Shown piece after piece: positions 55,831 through 64,000 of a DNA stretch of 64,000 bases (position 1 is its first letter; every line of letters starts with the position of its first letter). Below the pieces are notes generated by a model. That model worked only from the letters and a program-made list of their open reading frames with translations, searched no databases and was not told the DNA's origin. Source of the DNA: Lysobacter enzymogenes (GTDB taxonomy: Bacteria > Pseudomonadota > Gammaproteobacteria > Xanthomonadales > Xanthomonadaceae). Both the position numbers and the translations under genes were made by a program. Where the stretch lies: assembly GCF_017355525.1 (NCBI RefSeq), contig NZ_CP067395.1, forward strand, positions 4,123,001 through 4,187,000. Reading direction: 5' to 3'.

Positions 55831-56742
55831 ATGTTCTTTCGCAATCTCACGTTCTTCCGCTTCCCCACCACCCACGACCTGAGCGAACTCGACAAGGGTC
55901 TCGAAGAATGCCGGCTCAAGCCGGTCGGCCCGCTGGAACTGTCCTCGCGCGGCTTCATCTCGCCGTTCGGCCGCGCCGATGAGGAAGCGGCGATCAGCAA
56001 CCGCATCGGCAGCGCGATCTGGCTGACCGTCGGCGGCGAAGACCGGCTGCTGCCCGGCGCGGTCGTCAACGACATGCTGGCCAAGAAGCTGGCCGAGATC
56101 GAGCAGAAGGAAGGGCGCAAGCCCGGCGGCCGCACCCGCAAGCGGCTCAAGGACGAGCTGATCACCGACCTGATGCCGCGCGCCTTCATAAAGCCCAGCC
56201 GCACCGACGCGATCATCGATCTCGAACACGGGCTGGTGATCGTCGACAGTTCCAGCCGCAAGAGCGCCGAGAACGTCATCAGCGAAATCCGCCGCGCGGT
56301 CGGCAGCTTCCCGGCGCTGCCGCTGAACGCCGAAGTCGCGCCGCGTTCGATCCTGACCGGCTGGGTCGCCGGCGAGCCGTTGCCGGACGGGATCATGCTC
56401 GGCGACGAGTGCGAACTGCGCGATCCGGTCGACCAGGGCGCGGTGGTCAAGTGCCAGCGCCAGGAACTGGAGAGCGACGAGATCGCCAAGCACCTGGAGA
56501 CCGGCAAGCAGGTCACCCGCCTGGCGCTGAGCCTGGACGACCACGTGTCGTTCGTGATCGGCGAGGACCTGATCGTGCGCAAGTTCAAACTGCTCGACGG
56601 CGCTGTGGACCAACTCGAACACAGCGACGGCGACGGCCTGCGCGCCGAGCTCGACGCGCGCTTCGCGCTGATGAGCGCGGAAGTGAAGCGCTTGTTCGTG
56701 GTGATGGAAAAGGCGTTGAAGCTGTCCAAGGTCGAGGCCTGA
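55831..56742 (+). CDS. rdgC: Recombination-associated protein RdgC
   Basis: 303 residues. RdgC is a ring-forming DNA-binding protein that limits RecA action. Family landmarks: FFRNLTFFRF at the N-terminus, GFISPFGR, RSILTGWVAGEPLPDGI and EDLIVRKFKLLD, all at usual spacing. Length matches the family (about 300). No neighbour gene is functionally linked; ttcA is upstream and separated by a repeat. Confidence 0.95.
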   Translation: MFFRNLTFFRFPTTHDLSELDKGLEECRLKPVGPLELSSRGFISPFGRADEEAAISNRIGSAIWLTVGGEDRLLPGAVVNDMLAKKLAEIEQKEGRKPGGRTRKRLKDELITDLMPRAFIKPSRTDAIIDLEHGLVIVDSSSRKSAENVISEIRRAVGSFPALPLNAEVAPRSILTGWVAGEPLPDGIMLGDECELRDPVDQGAVVKCQRQELESDEIAKHLETGKQVTRLALSLDDHVSFVIGEDLIVRKFKLLDGAVDQLEHSDGDGLRAELDARFALMSAEVKRLFVVMEKALKLSKVEA

Positions 56743-56782
56743 GTCTCGCGTGGGTCGCGGGTGCGGCGCGACCTGCGGCAAC

Positions 56783-56867
56783 GCGGTCGCGGCTCGCGCC
56801 GCTCCTGCAGGTCTAAACGCCGGCTTCGGCCGCCCCCTGTAGGAGCGGCGCAAGCCGCGACCGCGAC
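56783..56867. repeat. Family C inverted repeat, two opposed modules
   Basis: gcggtcgcggctcgcgccgc at the left and cctgtaggagcggcgcaagc at the right, separated by a short linker. It lies between rdgC and the metalloprotease gene. Confidence 0.85.
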
Positions 56868-56980
56868 ACCGCAGCGACGACGAACCCCGCCGCACCGCGC
56901 GCACCGCCCGCAACCGCGCCGCGCCGTCGCAAAACTCCCGCCGCATCGCGCTATGCTTCGCGCATGGCGGTCCCCCACCC

Positions 56981-57775
56981 ATGAAAAGCCTCCTGCGCCT
57001 GCTGACCGGCACGCCGCAGGCCGCGCCGCGCAGCGTGTCGCGCGAGACCGTCGCCATCGTCCTGGCCGACGGCCGCAGCGTCGAGGTGCTGCGGGTGCGC
57101 GACCCGCGCGCGCGCCGGATCAAGCTCAGCGTCGACGAGCGCGGCCCGCGCCTGACCCTGCCGCTGCGCGCCAGCGAGATCGCCGGCACCCGCTTCGTGA
57201 TCGAGCACGGCGACTGGCTGCTGGCGCAGATCGCCCGCGCCGGCACCGATGCGCCGGGCCTGCAGCCGCACGTCACCGCCGCGCTGCCGCTGCGCGGCGC
57301 CGAGGTGCCGCTGCGCTGGCAGGCCGCGCGCTACCTGCGCATCCAGGCCGGCGACGACGCGATCGAGATCGCCGCGCCCGAAACCGTGGCGCTGAAGTCG
57401 TTGCAGCGCGCGCTGCGCGATTTCTACGAAGGCCAGGCCCGCACCGACGTCGGCCGCTGGCTGCCCAAGTACCTGCCCGACCTGCCGCGCGCGCCCTCGC
57501 GCCTGCGCTACCGGGTGATGTCCTCGCAATGGGGTTCGCTGGCGCCCGACGGCGCGCTGTCGCTGGACCTGTCGCTGGTGCTGGCGCCGCCGGCGGCGTT
57601 CGAATACGTGCTGGTGCACGAGCTGTGCCATCTGATCCATGCCGACCATTCGCGCGCGTTCTGGCGCGAGGTCGAGCGGCGCTGCCCGGACTGGCGCGAC
57701 GAACGCGAGTACTTCCGCGCGTCCGGGCGCGCGCTCAAGGCGCGGCTGCGCAAGCTGATCGCTGCCGACGACTGA
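56981..57775 (+). CDS. YgjP-type M48 metallopeptidase
   Basis: 264 residues. The zinc motif HELCH is H213-E214-x-x-H217 within VHELCHLIHADHSRAFW, with a third probable ligand H223. QWGSLAPDGALSLDLSLVLAPP precedes it, as in YgjP (DUF45-type) peptidases. The N-terminal half (VLRVRDPRARRIKLSVDERGPRLTLP) is the family's accessory region. Function is not well known; M48-like proteases of this type are cytoplasmic. Confidence 0.9.
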   Translation: MKSLLRLLTGTPQAAPRSVSRETVAIVLADGRSVEVLRVRDPRARRIKLSVDERGPRLTLPLRASEIAGTRFVIEHGDWLLAQIARAGTDAPGLQPHVTAALPLRGAEVPLRWQAARYLRIQAGDDAIEIAAPETVALKSLQRALRDFYEGQARTDVGRWLPKYLPDLPRAPSRLRYRVMSSQWGSLAPDGALSLDLSLVLAPPAAFEYVLVHELCHLIHADHSRAFWREVERRCPDWRDEREYFRASGRALKARLRKLIAADD

Positions 57776-57842
57776 GCGGCGGCGATCGCGCTTCGGCGCA
57801 AGCGCGCGCGGCGCTCAACGCCCGCGGTTCAACGCCCGCGGT

Positions 57843-58709
57843 TCAACGCGACAGGAACTCGCGGAACAGCTCGCCGACCATCTGCGGCTGCTCCATATGC
57901 AGATGGTGCGTCCCCGGCCGCACATGCAGCTCGCCCTCGCGCAGCAGCGTCGCGCGCTCGCGCCGCACCGCGTCGGGCATGTAGCTTTGCGCCGGGTCGG
58001 CCCAGACCATGCAGGTCGGGCTGTCGATCGCGCGGATCAGCGCGCGCATCTGCGCTTCGCTCATGCGCAGCGCCGAGGTCAGGGTCAGGCGCGGATCGCT
58101 GCGCCAGACGAAACCGGCCGCGCCGGCGTCGCTGCGCACCGGCGCGACGCCGCGTTCGACCAGCAGGCGCGCGGGCGCTTCGCTGAGGTTGTTGGCGATC
58201 ATGCGCGCCTTGACCGCGGTGGCGATGTCGGAAAACACCCGCAACTGCTTGCCGCCGAGCGCGGCCATGCCGGCGAAGGCTTCGCGCAGGCGCGCGCCGA
58301 CCCGCTCCTCGGGTTCCGACAGCGAGCCCAGCGCTTCGACCAGCAGCAGCCGGTCGACCCGCTGCGGCACCGCCGCGGCGACGAAGCTGGCGGTGGCGCC
58401 GCCGAGCGAATGGCCGAGCAGGTGGAAGCGCTCCCAGCCCAGCGCGTCGGCCACCGCCAGCGCAGCGCGCGCGGCGACGACCAGGCTGTACTCGCCCGCG
58501 ACCGGCAGATGCGAGCTGGCGCCGTGGCCGGGCAGGTCGGGCGCGACCAGGTCGAAGCCGTCGAACCACGGCGCCAGCGGCACGTAGCTGGCGGCGTTGT
58601 CGAGCCAGCCGTGCAGCGCCAGCAGCTTCGGCGCCTGGGTGCGGCCGTTGCGCAGACCGGCGAGGCGGCCGAAGTCGGTGTCGACGACGAATTCTTGCAT
58701 TGCAGCCAT
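57843..58709 (-). CDS. Alpha/beta-fold hydrolase
   Basis: 288 residues (58700 is an alternative start). HGWLDNAASY is the oxyanion motif, the nucleophile is S101 in LLGHSLGGATASF, and the catalytic His is likely in THHLHMEQP. The acid is likely D in WADPAQSYMPD. It has an esterase or haloalkane-dehalogenase-like outline, with no lipase-like signal. It shares a direction with hemH upstream (196-base gap). Substrate unknown. Confidence 0.88.
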   Translation of the reverse strand: MAAMQEFVVDTDFGRLAGLRNGRTQAPKLLALHGWLDNAASYVPLAPWFDGFDLVAPDLPGHGASSHLPVAGEYSLVVAARAALAVADALGWERFHLLGHSLGGATASFVAAAVPQRVDRLLLVEALGSLSEPEERVGARLREAFAGMAALGGKQLRVFSDIATAVKARMIANNLSEAPARLLVERGVAPVRSDAGAAGFVWRSDPRLTLTSALRMSEAQMRALIRAIDSPTCMVWADPAQSYMPDAVRRERATLLREGELHVRPGTHHLHMEQPQMVGELFREFLSR

Positions 58710-58904
58710 TACCGCATCCTGTGCTCGGGCGCGCGGCCCATGATGCCAGCGCGCGGTGACAACGCGCAGCGCGGCGGCGGGCCGCCTGCCGCTGCGCGCG
58801 AATCCGCACGCGCGGGCCGCGCGCGGTCCGTGTTCGATCGGTCCGCTCTCAAGCGGCCGCGCTCGACCGATCGGCGCTCGCCTCGCCGGCCCGCCGCCGC
58901 AGCG

Positions 58905-59915
58905 TCAAATCGCCGGCTTCCACCCGGCCAGTTCGCGCTGCACGATGCCGGCCAGGGCCTGCGCATGCGCGGGCGATTCGTTGAGGCAGGGGATATAGCG
59001 CAGCCGTCCGCCGCGCGCGGCGAAGTCCTCGGCCAGCATCATCGCGACTTCTTCCAGCGTTTCCAGGCAGTCCACGGCGAAGCCGGGAGCGATCACGTCG
59101 ACCTGGCCGACTCCGCGCGCGGCCAGCGCGGTCAGGGTGTCGGCGGTGGACGGCTCCAGCCAGCGCTCGCGGCCGAAGCGCGATTGGTAGCTCAGGGTCC
59201 AGGCGTCGTCGGCCAGCCCCAGCGCCTGGGCGATGGCGCGCGCGCTGGCCTCGCACTGGCGCGGATACGGATCGCCGGCGGCGGCGAAGCGCTGCGGCAG
59301 GCCGTGGAAGGACATCAGCAGATGCGCGCCGGCGCCGTGCGCGGCGCGGTGGCGGCGCACCGATTCGGCGACCGCGCCGACCCAGTCGGGATCGGTGTGG
59401 TAGTCGTGGACCATGCGCTTGTCCAAACCCTCGGCCGCATCCAGCACATCGCCGACCGAGGCGGTGGTCGAGGTCGAATACTGCGGATACAGCGGCAACG
59501 CCAGCACCCGCTTGACGCCTTGCGCGCGCAACTGCGGCAGCAACTGCTTCCACGACGGCTGGCCGTAGCGCATCGCGTGCAGCACCCGCAGCTGCGGCAG
59601 TTCGCGTTGCAGCGCTTCGGCCAGGCGGCGCGTGTGCACCGCCAGTGGCGAGCCTTCCGGCAGCCACACGCTGGCGTACTTGTGCGCGACCTTGCCGCTG
59701 CGCAGCGGCAGGATCGCGAAGTGCAGCAGCGGGCACCACAGCCAGCGGCTCATGTCGACCACGCGATGGTCGTGCAGGAATTCGGACAGATAGCGGCGCA
59801 CGGCCGCGGTGTTGGCGGCCTCGGGGGTGCCGAGGTTGACCAGCACCACGGCGGTATCGGCGCCGGCTGGCGCGGCGGCGGAATCGTCGGAGCTTGCGAT
59901 TGCGGGCATGCGCAT
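58905..59915 (-). CDS. hemH: Ferrochelatase
   Basis: Inserts Fe2+ into protoporphyrin IX, the last step of heme synthesis. 336 residues. VVLVNLGTPEAANTAAVRRYLSEFL is the family start, followed by AMRYGQPS, LPLYPQYSTSTTASV, LLMSFHGLPQRF (with the catalytic His) and DVIAPGFAVDCLETLEEV (with the catalytic Glu). Start choices 59915 and 59909 differ by two codons. No C-terminal Cys cluster is seen. Confidence 0.96.
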   Translation of the reverse strand: MRMPAIASSDDSAAAPAGADTAVVLVNLGTPEAANTAAVRRYLSEFLHDHRVVDMSRWLWCPLLHFAILPLRSGKVAHKYASVWLPEGSPLAVHTRRLAEALQRELPQLRVLHAMRYGQPSWKQLLPQLRAQGVKRVLALPLYPQYSTSTTASVGDVLDAAEGLDKRMVHDYHTDPDWVGAVAESVRRHRAAHGAGAHLLMSFHGLPQRFAAAGDPYPRQCEASARAIAQALGLADDAWTLSYQSRFGRERWLEPSTADTLTALAARGVGQVDVIAPGFAVDCLETLEEVAMMLAEDFAARGGRLRYIPCLNESPAHAQALAGIVQRELAGWKPAI

Positions 59916-59996
59916 AGGATGACATCCGCGCGCCGCGCCGGGGCATCGATTGTCCGGATCGACCGGATCGACGGCGCCGATCGGCGGCGCAACGGT

Positions 59997-60380
59997 TCAG
60001 TTGACCGCGAAACCTTGGCAGCGCTCGCAGAATTCGCAGAATCGCTCCAGCCAGGGCCGGGTCGCGCTGTAGTTCAGCGACAGATCGTCGCGGTGGAAGC
60101 CTTGCGTGTCCGGTTCGTCGGTGAAGCCGCCCTCGAAGGTCAGGCGGGTGTCCGGGCCCATCTGCGGCAGGTAGCGCTCGCGGATCGCCCGGGCGATGGC
60201 GCGCGCCTCGTCGCGGTCGAACTGGACGGTGACGCCGCTGTAGTGCATCAGGATCGAACGGGTCTCGTCGCCGAGGTCGAGCGACTGGATCAGGTCCAGG
60301 GTCGGCCGCCAATGCCAGGCGTTGACGTCGAGCGTGCCGGCGCCGCCGGCGCAGTCCAGATCCCGGATCGTGAAGCCCAT
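59997..60380 (-). CDS. Small protein of unknown function
   Basis: 127 residues, no signal peptide. Key words are WHWRPTLDLIQSLDLGDE, MHYSGVTVQFDRDEARAIARAI, LPQMGPDTRLTFEGGFTDEPDTQGFHRDDL and a Cys-rich end ERFCEFCERCQGF (three Cys, x2 and x2 spaced, as in a possible metal site). No family is recognised. It lies between hemH and the SYLF gene, on the hemH strand. Confidence 0.72.
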   Translation of the reverse strand: MGFTIRDLDCAGGAGTLDVNAWHWRPTLDLIQSLDLGDETRSILMHYSGVTVQFDRDEARAIARAIRERYLPQMGPDTRLTFEGGFTDEPDTQGFHRDDLSLNYSATRPWLERFCEFCERCQGFAVN

Positions 60381-60615
60381 GACGCGTCCTCGCTGCGTAC
60401 CGGCGCGAGAATGCGGCGCCGCCGCGCGCGCGTCAACGCGGCCTACAATGCCGCCATCGCGCGCCGCGCGCGTCCGCCCGTACAGTCTGCGTTCGCCGGT
60501 GATTCATTACCGCCGCACTAGCCTGAACCGATCGCCGTCGTTGCGGTCTGTACGTTCGGTCGCCGCGCTGGCGCCCTTCATCCGCAGTCCGTCCGCTTAT
60601 CCGCCGGAGCCGTCC

Positions 60616-61548
60616 ATGTCCCGTCCGCAGTCCCGCGTCCTGAGTGTTTGCCTGGCCCTGAGCCTGGGCCTGTCCGCCACCGCCGCCGTGGCCGGCCCCG
60701 ACGAGGACCAGCGCGCCCGCGATGCGGTGCGCGTGCTCGGCGACATCCAGCAGATTCCCGAGTCGGCGATTCCCGACAAGCTGTTCGACGAGGCCCGCGC
60801 CATTGTCGTGGTGCCCGATACGCTCAAGGTCGGCCTCGTGTTCGGCGGCCGCCGCGGCCACGGCCTGGTCTCGGTCAAGAATCCCGACGGCACCTGGTCC
60901 AATCCCAGCTTCATGAAGCTCACCGGCGGCAGCGTCGGCTTCCAGGCCGGCGTGCAGTCCTCCGACATCGTGCTGGTGTTCCGCGGCGCGCGCGGCCTGG
61001 ATTCGATCGTCAACGGCAAGCTGACCCTCGGCGGCGACGCCAGCGTGGCCGCCGGCCCGGTCGGGCGCACCGCCGCGGCCGCCACCGACGGCCAGCTCAA
61101 GGCCGAAATCTGGTCGTGGTCGCGCGCGCGCGGCCTGTTCGCCGGCGTCGCCCTCGACGGCGCGGTGCTGTCGATCGACGACGCGGCCAATCAGGCCGTG
61201 TACGGCTCCGGCAGCACTCCGCGCATGATTTTCGAGGGCCGTGCCAGTGGCCAGCCGTCGAATGCCGTGGTCGATTTCCGCGACCGCTTGGAGGAGGCCA
61301 GCGCCGCCGCGCGCGCCAAGCGCACCGCCGAGGAGCAGCGTCCGGAGCTCGGCACCACCGTGTATCCCGCGCCCGGCGTGACCGTGGCCCAGCCGGCCGG
61401 CGCCGCGACCGAGCCGGCGCGCGCGCCCGCCCACGAGCGTCTGGCCCCGGCCCAGCCGGCGCAGCCGCAGCCCGTGCAGGGCCAGCCGGCGCCGTTCCAG
61501 AGCGTGCCGGCGCAGACCAATCCGGCCAAGGTCGAGCCGCTGCCCTGA
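60616..61548 (+). CDS. SYLF-domain lipid-binding protein
   Basis: 310 residues. A signal peptide (1-26, AVAG) is followed by the SYLF domain: IPDKLFDEARAIVVVPDTLKVGLVFGGRRGHGLV (key words AxAIVVxPxxxKxGLVFGGxxGxGxV), then WSNPSFMKLTGGSVGFQAGVQSSDIVLVF and VAAGPVGRTAAAATDG. The C-terminal 80 residues are Pro/Ala/Gln-rich. These proteins bind lipids at membranes. It stands alone, 195 bases before tatA. Confidence 0.92.
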   Translation: MSRPQSRVLSVCLALSLGLSATAAVAGPDEDQRARDAVRVLGDIQQIPESAIPDKLFDEARAIVVVPDTLKVGLVFGGRRGHGLVSVKNPDGTWSNPSFMKLTGGSVGFQAGVQSSDIVLVFRGARGLDSIVNGKLTLGGDASVAAGPVGRTAAAATDGQLKAEIWSWSRARGLFAGVALDGAVLSIDDAANQAVYGSGSTPRMIFEGRASGQPSNAVVDFRDRLEEASAAARAKRTAEEQRPELGTTVYPAPGVTVAQPAGAATEPARAPAHERLAPAQPAQPQPVQGQPAPFQSVPAQTNPAKVEPLP

Positions 61549-61741
61549 GCCTGCGAGCGCGGGCGGCGAACGCTTCGCCGCCCGGTTCAGAACCGCGGCC
61601 GGCCCGGCGACGCCCGTCCGCGCCGGCGCCGGATCGCGCCGACATGCCGAATCTGTCGTGTGCGGCAGGACCTTTGCCACATCGGCTTAAGAGCCGTTGC
61701 GGTATCCTTACCCCTTCATCAATTCAGCAGCGAGCATCGTC

Positions 61742-61969
61742 ATGGGCGCCTGGGGCATCGGTCATTGGATCATCGTCCTTGTGATTGTTCTGCTGGTGTT
61801 CGGGACCAAGCGCCTGGGCAGCGTGGGCAAGGACCTCGGCGATGCGGTGAAGGGTTTCAAGAAGGGCATGGCCGAGGACGACGACAAGCCCGGCCAGCTC
61901 AAGGACGAATCGCGCAACAGCACCGACAGCAACGCTTCGGCGCGCAACGACGAGCGCAACCAGCGCTGA
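61742..61969 (+). CDS. tatA: Sec-independent translocase subunit TatA
   Basis: 75 residues. The N-terminal transmembrane helix ([38 protein letters not shown]) has the FGT/K hinge and the amphipathic helix with the key G-x-D-L-G-x-A-x-x-x-F motif. The C-terminal tail is polar (ARNDERNQR). It forms the pore-like assembly of the Tat pathway. tatB follows 54 bases later. Confidence 0.95.
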   Translation: MGAWGIGHWIIVLVIVLLVFGTKRLGSVGKDLGDAVKGFKKGMAEDDDKPGQLKDESRNSTDSNASARNDERNQR

Positions 61970-62023
61970 TCCGGCGCTGACCGCGCCGCCGCCGCCCCGC
62001 CTTCTACGTACGGTCACGCAGGC

Positions 62024-62527
62024 ATGTTCGACATAGGCTTCTCCGAAGTCTTCGTGATCGCGATCGTGGCTTTGATCGTGCTCGGTCCCGAGCGTTTGCC
62101 CAAGGCGGCGCGCTTCGCCGGCCTGTGGGTGCGGCGCGCGCGCGCGCAGTGGTACTCGGTCAAGTCCGAACTCGAACGCGAACTGGCCGACGAAGAACTC
62201 AAGCGCAGCTTGCTGCAGGCCCAGGACGAACTGCGTTCGGCCCAGCAGCAGCTGCGCGACGGCGACCGCGCGCTGCGCGAGGGCGTCGACGATCTGAACC
62301 GGCGCGTGGCCGGTACCGGCAGCGCCGCGGTCGAAGCGGCGCCGGCCGAAACCGCGCCGGCCGAGGCGTTGCCGCCGCCGGACGCGGCCGCGCCGTTGCC
62401 CGAGGCCGCGCCGACCGCCGACGCGGCCGTCCACGCCGAGCCCGCGCATCCCGACTACCACGGCGCCACCCAGCCGGATTACCACCGCCCCTCCACTGCA
62501 CAGACGCCGAACGATGAGCGACGCTGA
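62024..62527 (+). CDS. tatB: Sec-independent translocase subunit TatB
   Basis: 167 residues. MFDIGFSEVFVIAIVALIVLGPERLPKAARFAGLWVRRARAQ is the TatB start (key word FDIGFSE...LGPERLP). A helical cytoplasmic part with a long charged region (ELADEELKRSLLQAQDELRSAQQQL) follows, then an Ala/Pro-rich tail. It binds TatC to form the substrate receptor. It overlaps tatC by 14 bases. Confidence 0.95.
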   Translation: MFDIGFSEVFVIAIVALIVLGPERLPKAARFAGLWVRRARAQWYSVKSELERELADEELKRSLLQAQDELRSAQQQLRDGDRALREGVDDLNRRVAGTGSAAVEAAPAETAPAEALPPPDAAAPLPEAAPTADAAVHAEPAHPDYHGATQPDYHRPSTAQTPNDERR

Positions 62528-63299
62528 TCCCCGCTCCGGCGATCCCAACGACTACACGCCCGAGCCGCGCCTGCTCGATCACCTGATCGAACTGCGCGCG
62601 CGCCTGCTGCGCGGCGTCGCCGGGCTGATGATCGTGTTCCTGGGCCTGCTGCCGTTCGCCAACAAGCTCTACCACTTCCTGGCCACGCCGCTGCTGGCCA
62701 AGCTGCCGGCCGGCAGCCAGCTGATCGCGGTCGAAGTGGCCTCGCCGTTCGCCGCGCCGCTGAAGCTGGCGTTCTTCGCCGCGCTGATGATCTCGATGCC
62801 GTGGCTGCTGTACCAGGCCTGGGCCTTCGTCGCGCCGGGCCTGTACAAGCGCGAGAAGCGCCTGGCCCTGCCGCTGCTGGTGTCGGCATTGACGCTGTTC
62901 TACACCGGTTGCGCGTTCGCGTTCTTCCTGGTGCTGCCGTCGGTGTTCGGCTTCCTGGTCAAGGTCACGCCGGCCGGCGTGTCGATGATGACCGACATCA
63001 ACGCCTACCTCGACTTCGTCCTGGTCCTGTTCCTGGCGTTCGGCCTGAGCTTCGAAGTGCCGGTCGCGCTGGTGATCCTGGCCCTGCTCGGCTGGGTGAC
63101 CCCGGCCCAGCTCAAGGAAGCGCGCGGCTACGCCATCGTCGGCATCTTCATCGTCGCCGCCGTCATCACCCCGCCCGACGTGGTCTCGCAGCTGATGCTG
63201 GCGATCCCGATGTGCCTGCTGTACGAGCTCGGCATCATCGCCGCCAAGTGGGTCGCATCCGAGCGCGCGCGCCCGGCCGACGACGCGCAGGAATCGTGA
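62514..63299 (+). CDS. tatC: Sec-independent translocase subunit TatC
   Basis: 261 residues, six transmembrane helices. LLDHLIELRARLLRGVAGL is the conserved N-terminus, with the key HL-x-ELR-x-R pattern. MPWLLYQAWAFVAPGLYKREKR and FGLSFEVPVALVILALLG are typical; the catalytic-site-like Glu of FEVP is present. It is the core of the Tat receptor that recognises twin-arginine signals. The start overlaps tatB by 14 bases, so the two are translationally coupled. Confidence 0.97.
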   Translation: MSDADPRSGDPNDYTPEPRLLDHLIELRARLLRGVAGLMIVFLGLLPFANKLYHFLATPLLAKLPAGSQLIAVEVASPFAAPLKLAFFAALMISMPWLLYQAWAFVAPGLYKREKRLALPLLVSALTLFYTGCAFAFFLVLPSVFGFLVKVTPAGVSMMTDINAYLDFVLVLFLAFGLSFEVPVALVILALLGWVTPAQLKEARGYAIVGIFIVAAVITPPDVVSQLMLAIPMCLLYELGIIAAKWVASERARPADDAQES

Positions 63300-64000
63300 G
63301 CGCGCCCGGCGCGGCGTCGCCGCCGGCCGGGTTTTGGCCGCGTTATGCGGCGTGGTCGCTGGATGCGTTGTTAGTCGCGGCGCTGACCTGTCTGCTCGGC
63401 GCCGGCTTCTGGCGCGAACGCGCCGAGGCGGCGGCGCGCGGCTATGCCGAACTCAATGCGCGGCTGGCCGAAGCGATGGCGTCCTCGGCGCTCGACGAGC
63501 TGGAATTCGGCGGTTTTCTCGGCAGTCTCGGTACCGATCCGCAAGTGCACGCCGCCGCGGCCGCGACCGCCTCGGCGGTCACCGCGCTGGCGCTGGGCTG
63601 GCTGCTGGCTTATGCCGTCCTCGGCCTGATCCTTGAGACCGCGTTCGTCGCCTTCACCCCATGGCAGGCCACGCCGGGCAAGCGCGCGCTGCGCCTGCGC
63701 GTGCGCGCGCGCGACGGCGGCGAACTCGGCGCGGCGCGCGCGGCGCTGCGTTATCTCGCCGGCTCGTTGTCGTGGCTGACCTTCAACATCGGCCACCTGA
63801 TGGCGTCCGCCAAACCCGAACACCTGGCCCTGCACGACCGCATCGCCGGCGCCAGCGTGCGCCGCGACGGCGCCGCCGCGATGCCGGCCTGGGGTTGGCT
63901 GTGGCTGGCCGCGCAGATCGCCGCGGCGCTGGCCGCCTGCGTGTGGCTGATGTGGACGCTGCAGGCGTCGCTGGAAACCGCGCTGTACGGCGGCGCGCTG
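63296..64000 (+). CDS. RDD-family membrane protein (3' end outside window)
   Basis: GTG start at 63296 in a GTGA overlap with the tatC stop; the frame is open to the window end (235 codons). GFWPRYAAWSLDALLVAAL is the RDD start, with a conserved R and D in the first helix. TPWQATPGKRALRLRVRARDGGELG is the RDD middle segment (G-K-x-x-L-x-L-x-V), and LHDRIAGASVRRD is the end motif. Function of the family is unclear; antiporter roles have been reported for some. It is probably co-transcribed with tatABC. Confidence 0.9.
   Translation, partial: MSAPGAASPPAGFWPRYAAWSLDALLVAALTCLLGAGFWRERAEAAARGYAELNARLAEAMASSALDELEFGGFLGSLGTDPQVHAAAAATASAVTALALGWLLAYAVLGLILETAFVAFTPWQATPGKRALRLRVRARDGGELGAARAALRYLAGSLSWLTFNIGHLMASAKPEHLALHDRIAGASVRRDGAAAMPAWGWLWLAAQIAAALAACVWLMWTLQASLETALYGGAL

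Overview
The window is chromosomal DNA of a very GC-rich gammaproteobacterium. It fits Xanthomonadaceae, most likely Lysobacter. The reasons are the layout bioB-bioF-bioH-bioC, gltD/gltB, plsB, ttcA, rdgC, hemH and tatABC; the heavy use of GC3 codons; and abundant short inverted repeats of the kinds common in Lysobacter and Xanthomonas. The genus is an inference from content; no rRNA is present. There is no insertion sequence, prophage or CRISPR array. The window reads as a core chromosome with small accessory patches.

Layout. 1-4.7 kb: biotin synthesis (bioB end, bioF, bioH, bioC) ending in a drug/metabolite transporter. 4.9-8.1 kb: a membrane GGDEF protein with a degenerate active site, a small stress-repeat protein, a G-rich heptamer array and folE. 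8.2-16.7 kb: glutamate synthase gltB/gltD and a divergent Tet-type MFS pump. 16.8-19.1 kb: small exported proteins, a barnase-like RNase with its barstar inhibitor, and two I78 protease-inhibitor lipoproteins. 19.4-26.2 kb: an mrfAB-like repair pair, a YegD-like Hsp70, a GIY-YIG nuclease with a RAMA-like tail, and a DUF938 methyltransferase. 26.3-35.3 kb: a sialidase-like lipoprotein, a YiiX-type hydrolase, two GNATs, a nucleotidyltransferase, tdk, a SEL1-like protein, rep and a DUF4272 protein. 35.3-36 kb: a promoter, leader ORF and terminator, followed by three tandem tRNA-Leu genes. 36-39.6 kb: a GNAT, an exported RidA, an ArsR-SRPBCC pair and an e(P4)-type acid phosphatase. 39.7-39.85 kb: a probable intergenic small RNA. 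40.0-44.9 kb: an archaic (Csu-type) chaperone-usher pilus operon with a sigma-54-like promoter. 45-54.6 kb: plsB surrounded by poorly characterised envelope proteins, including three consecutive single-pass membrane proteins. 54.7-64 kb: ttcA, rdgC, a YgjP-type protease, an alpha/beta hydrolase, hemH, a SYLF protein, tatABC and a truncated RDD protein.

Genes that work together include the biotin operon, the gltBD pair, RNase with barstar (ATGA overlap), the mrfA-mrfB pair (ATGA overlap), arsR-SRPBCC (ATGA overlap), subunit-chaperone-usher-tip of the pilus, and tatABC. Three families of dispersed inverted repeats sit almost only between genes, often between convergent gene ends. The main leads are the leader plus tRNA-Leu array, the 39.7 kb small RNA candidate, the sigma-54 pilus promoter, the GGDEF protein with an intact I-site but lost A-site, the GIY-YIG/RAMA protein, and the membrane cluster at 52.4-54.3 kb.
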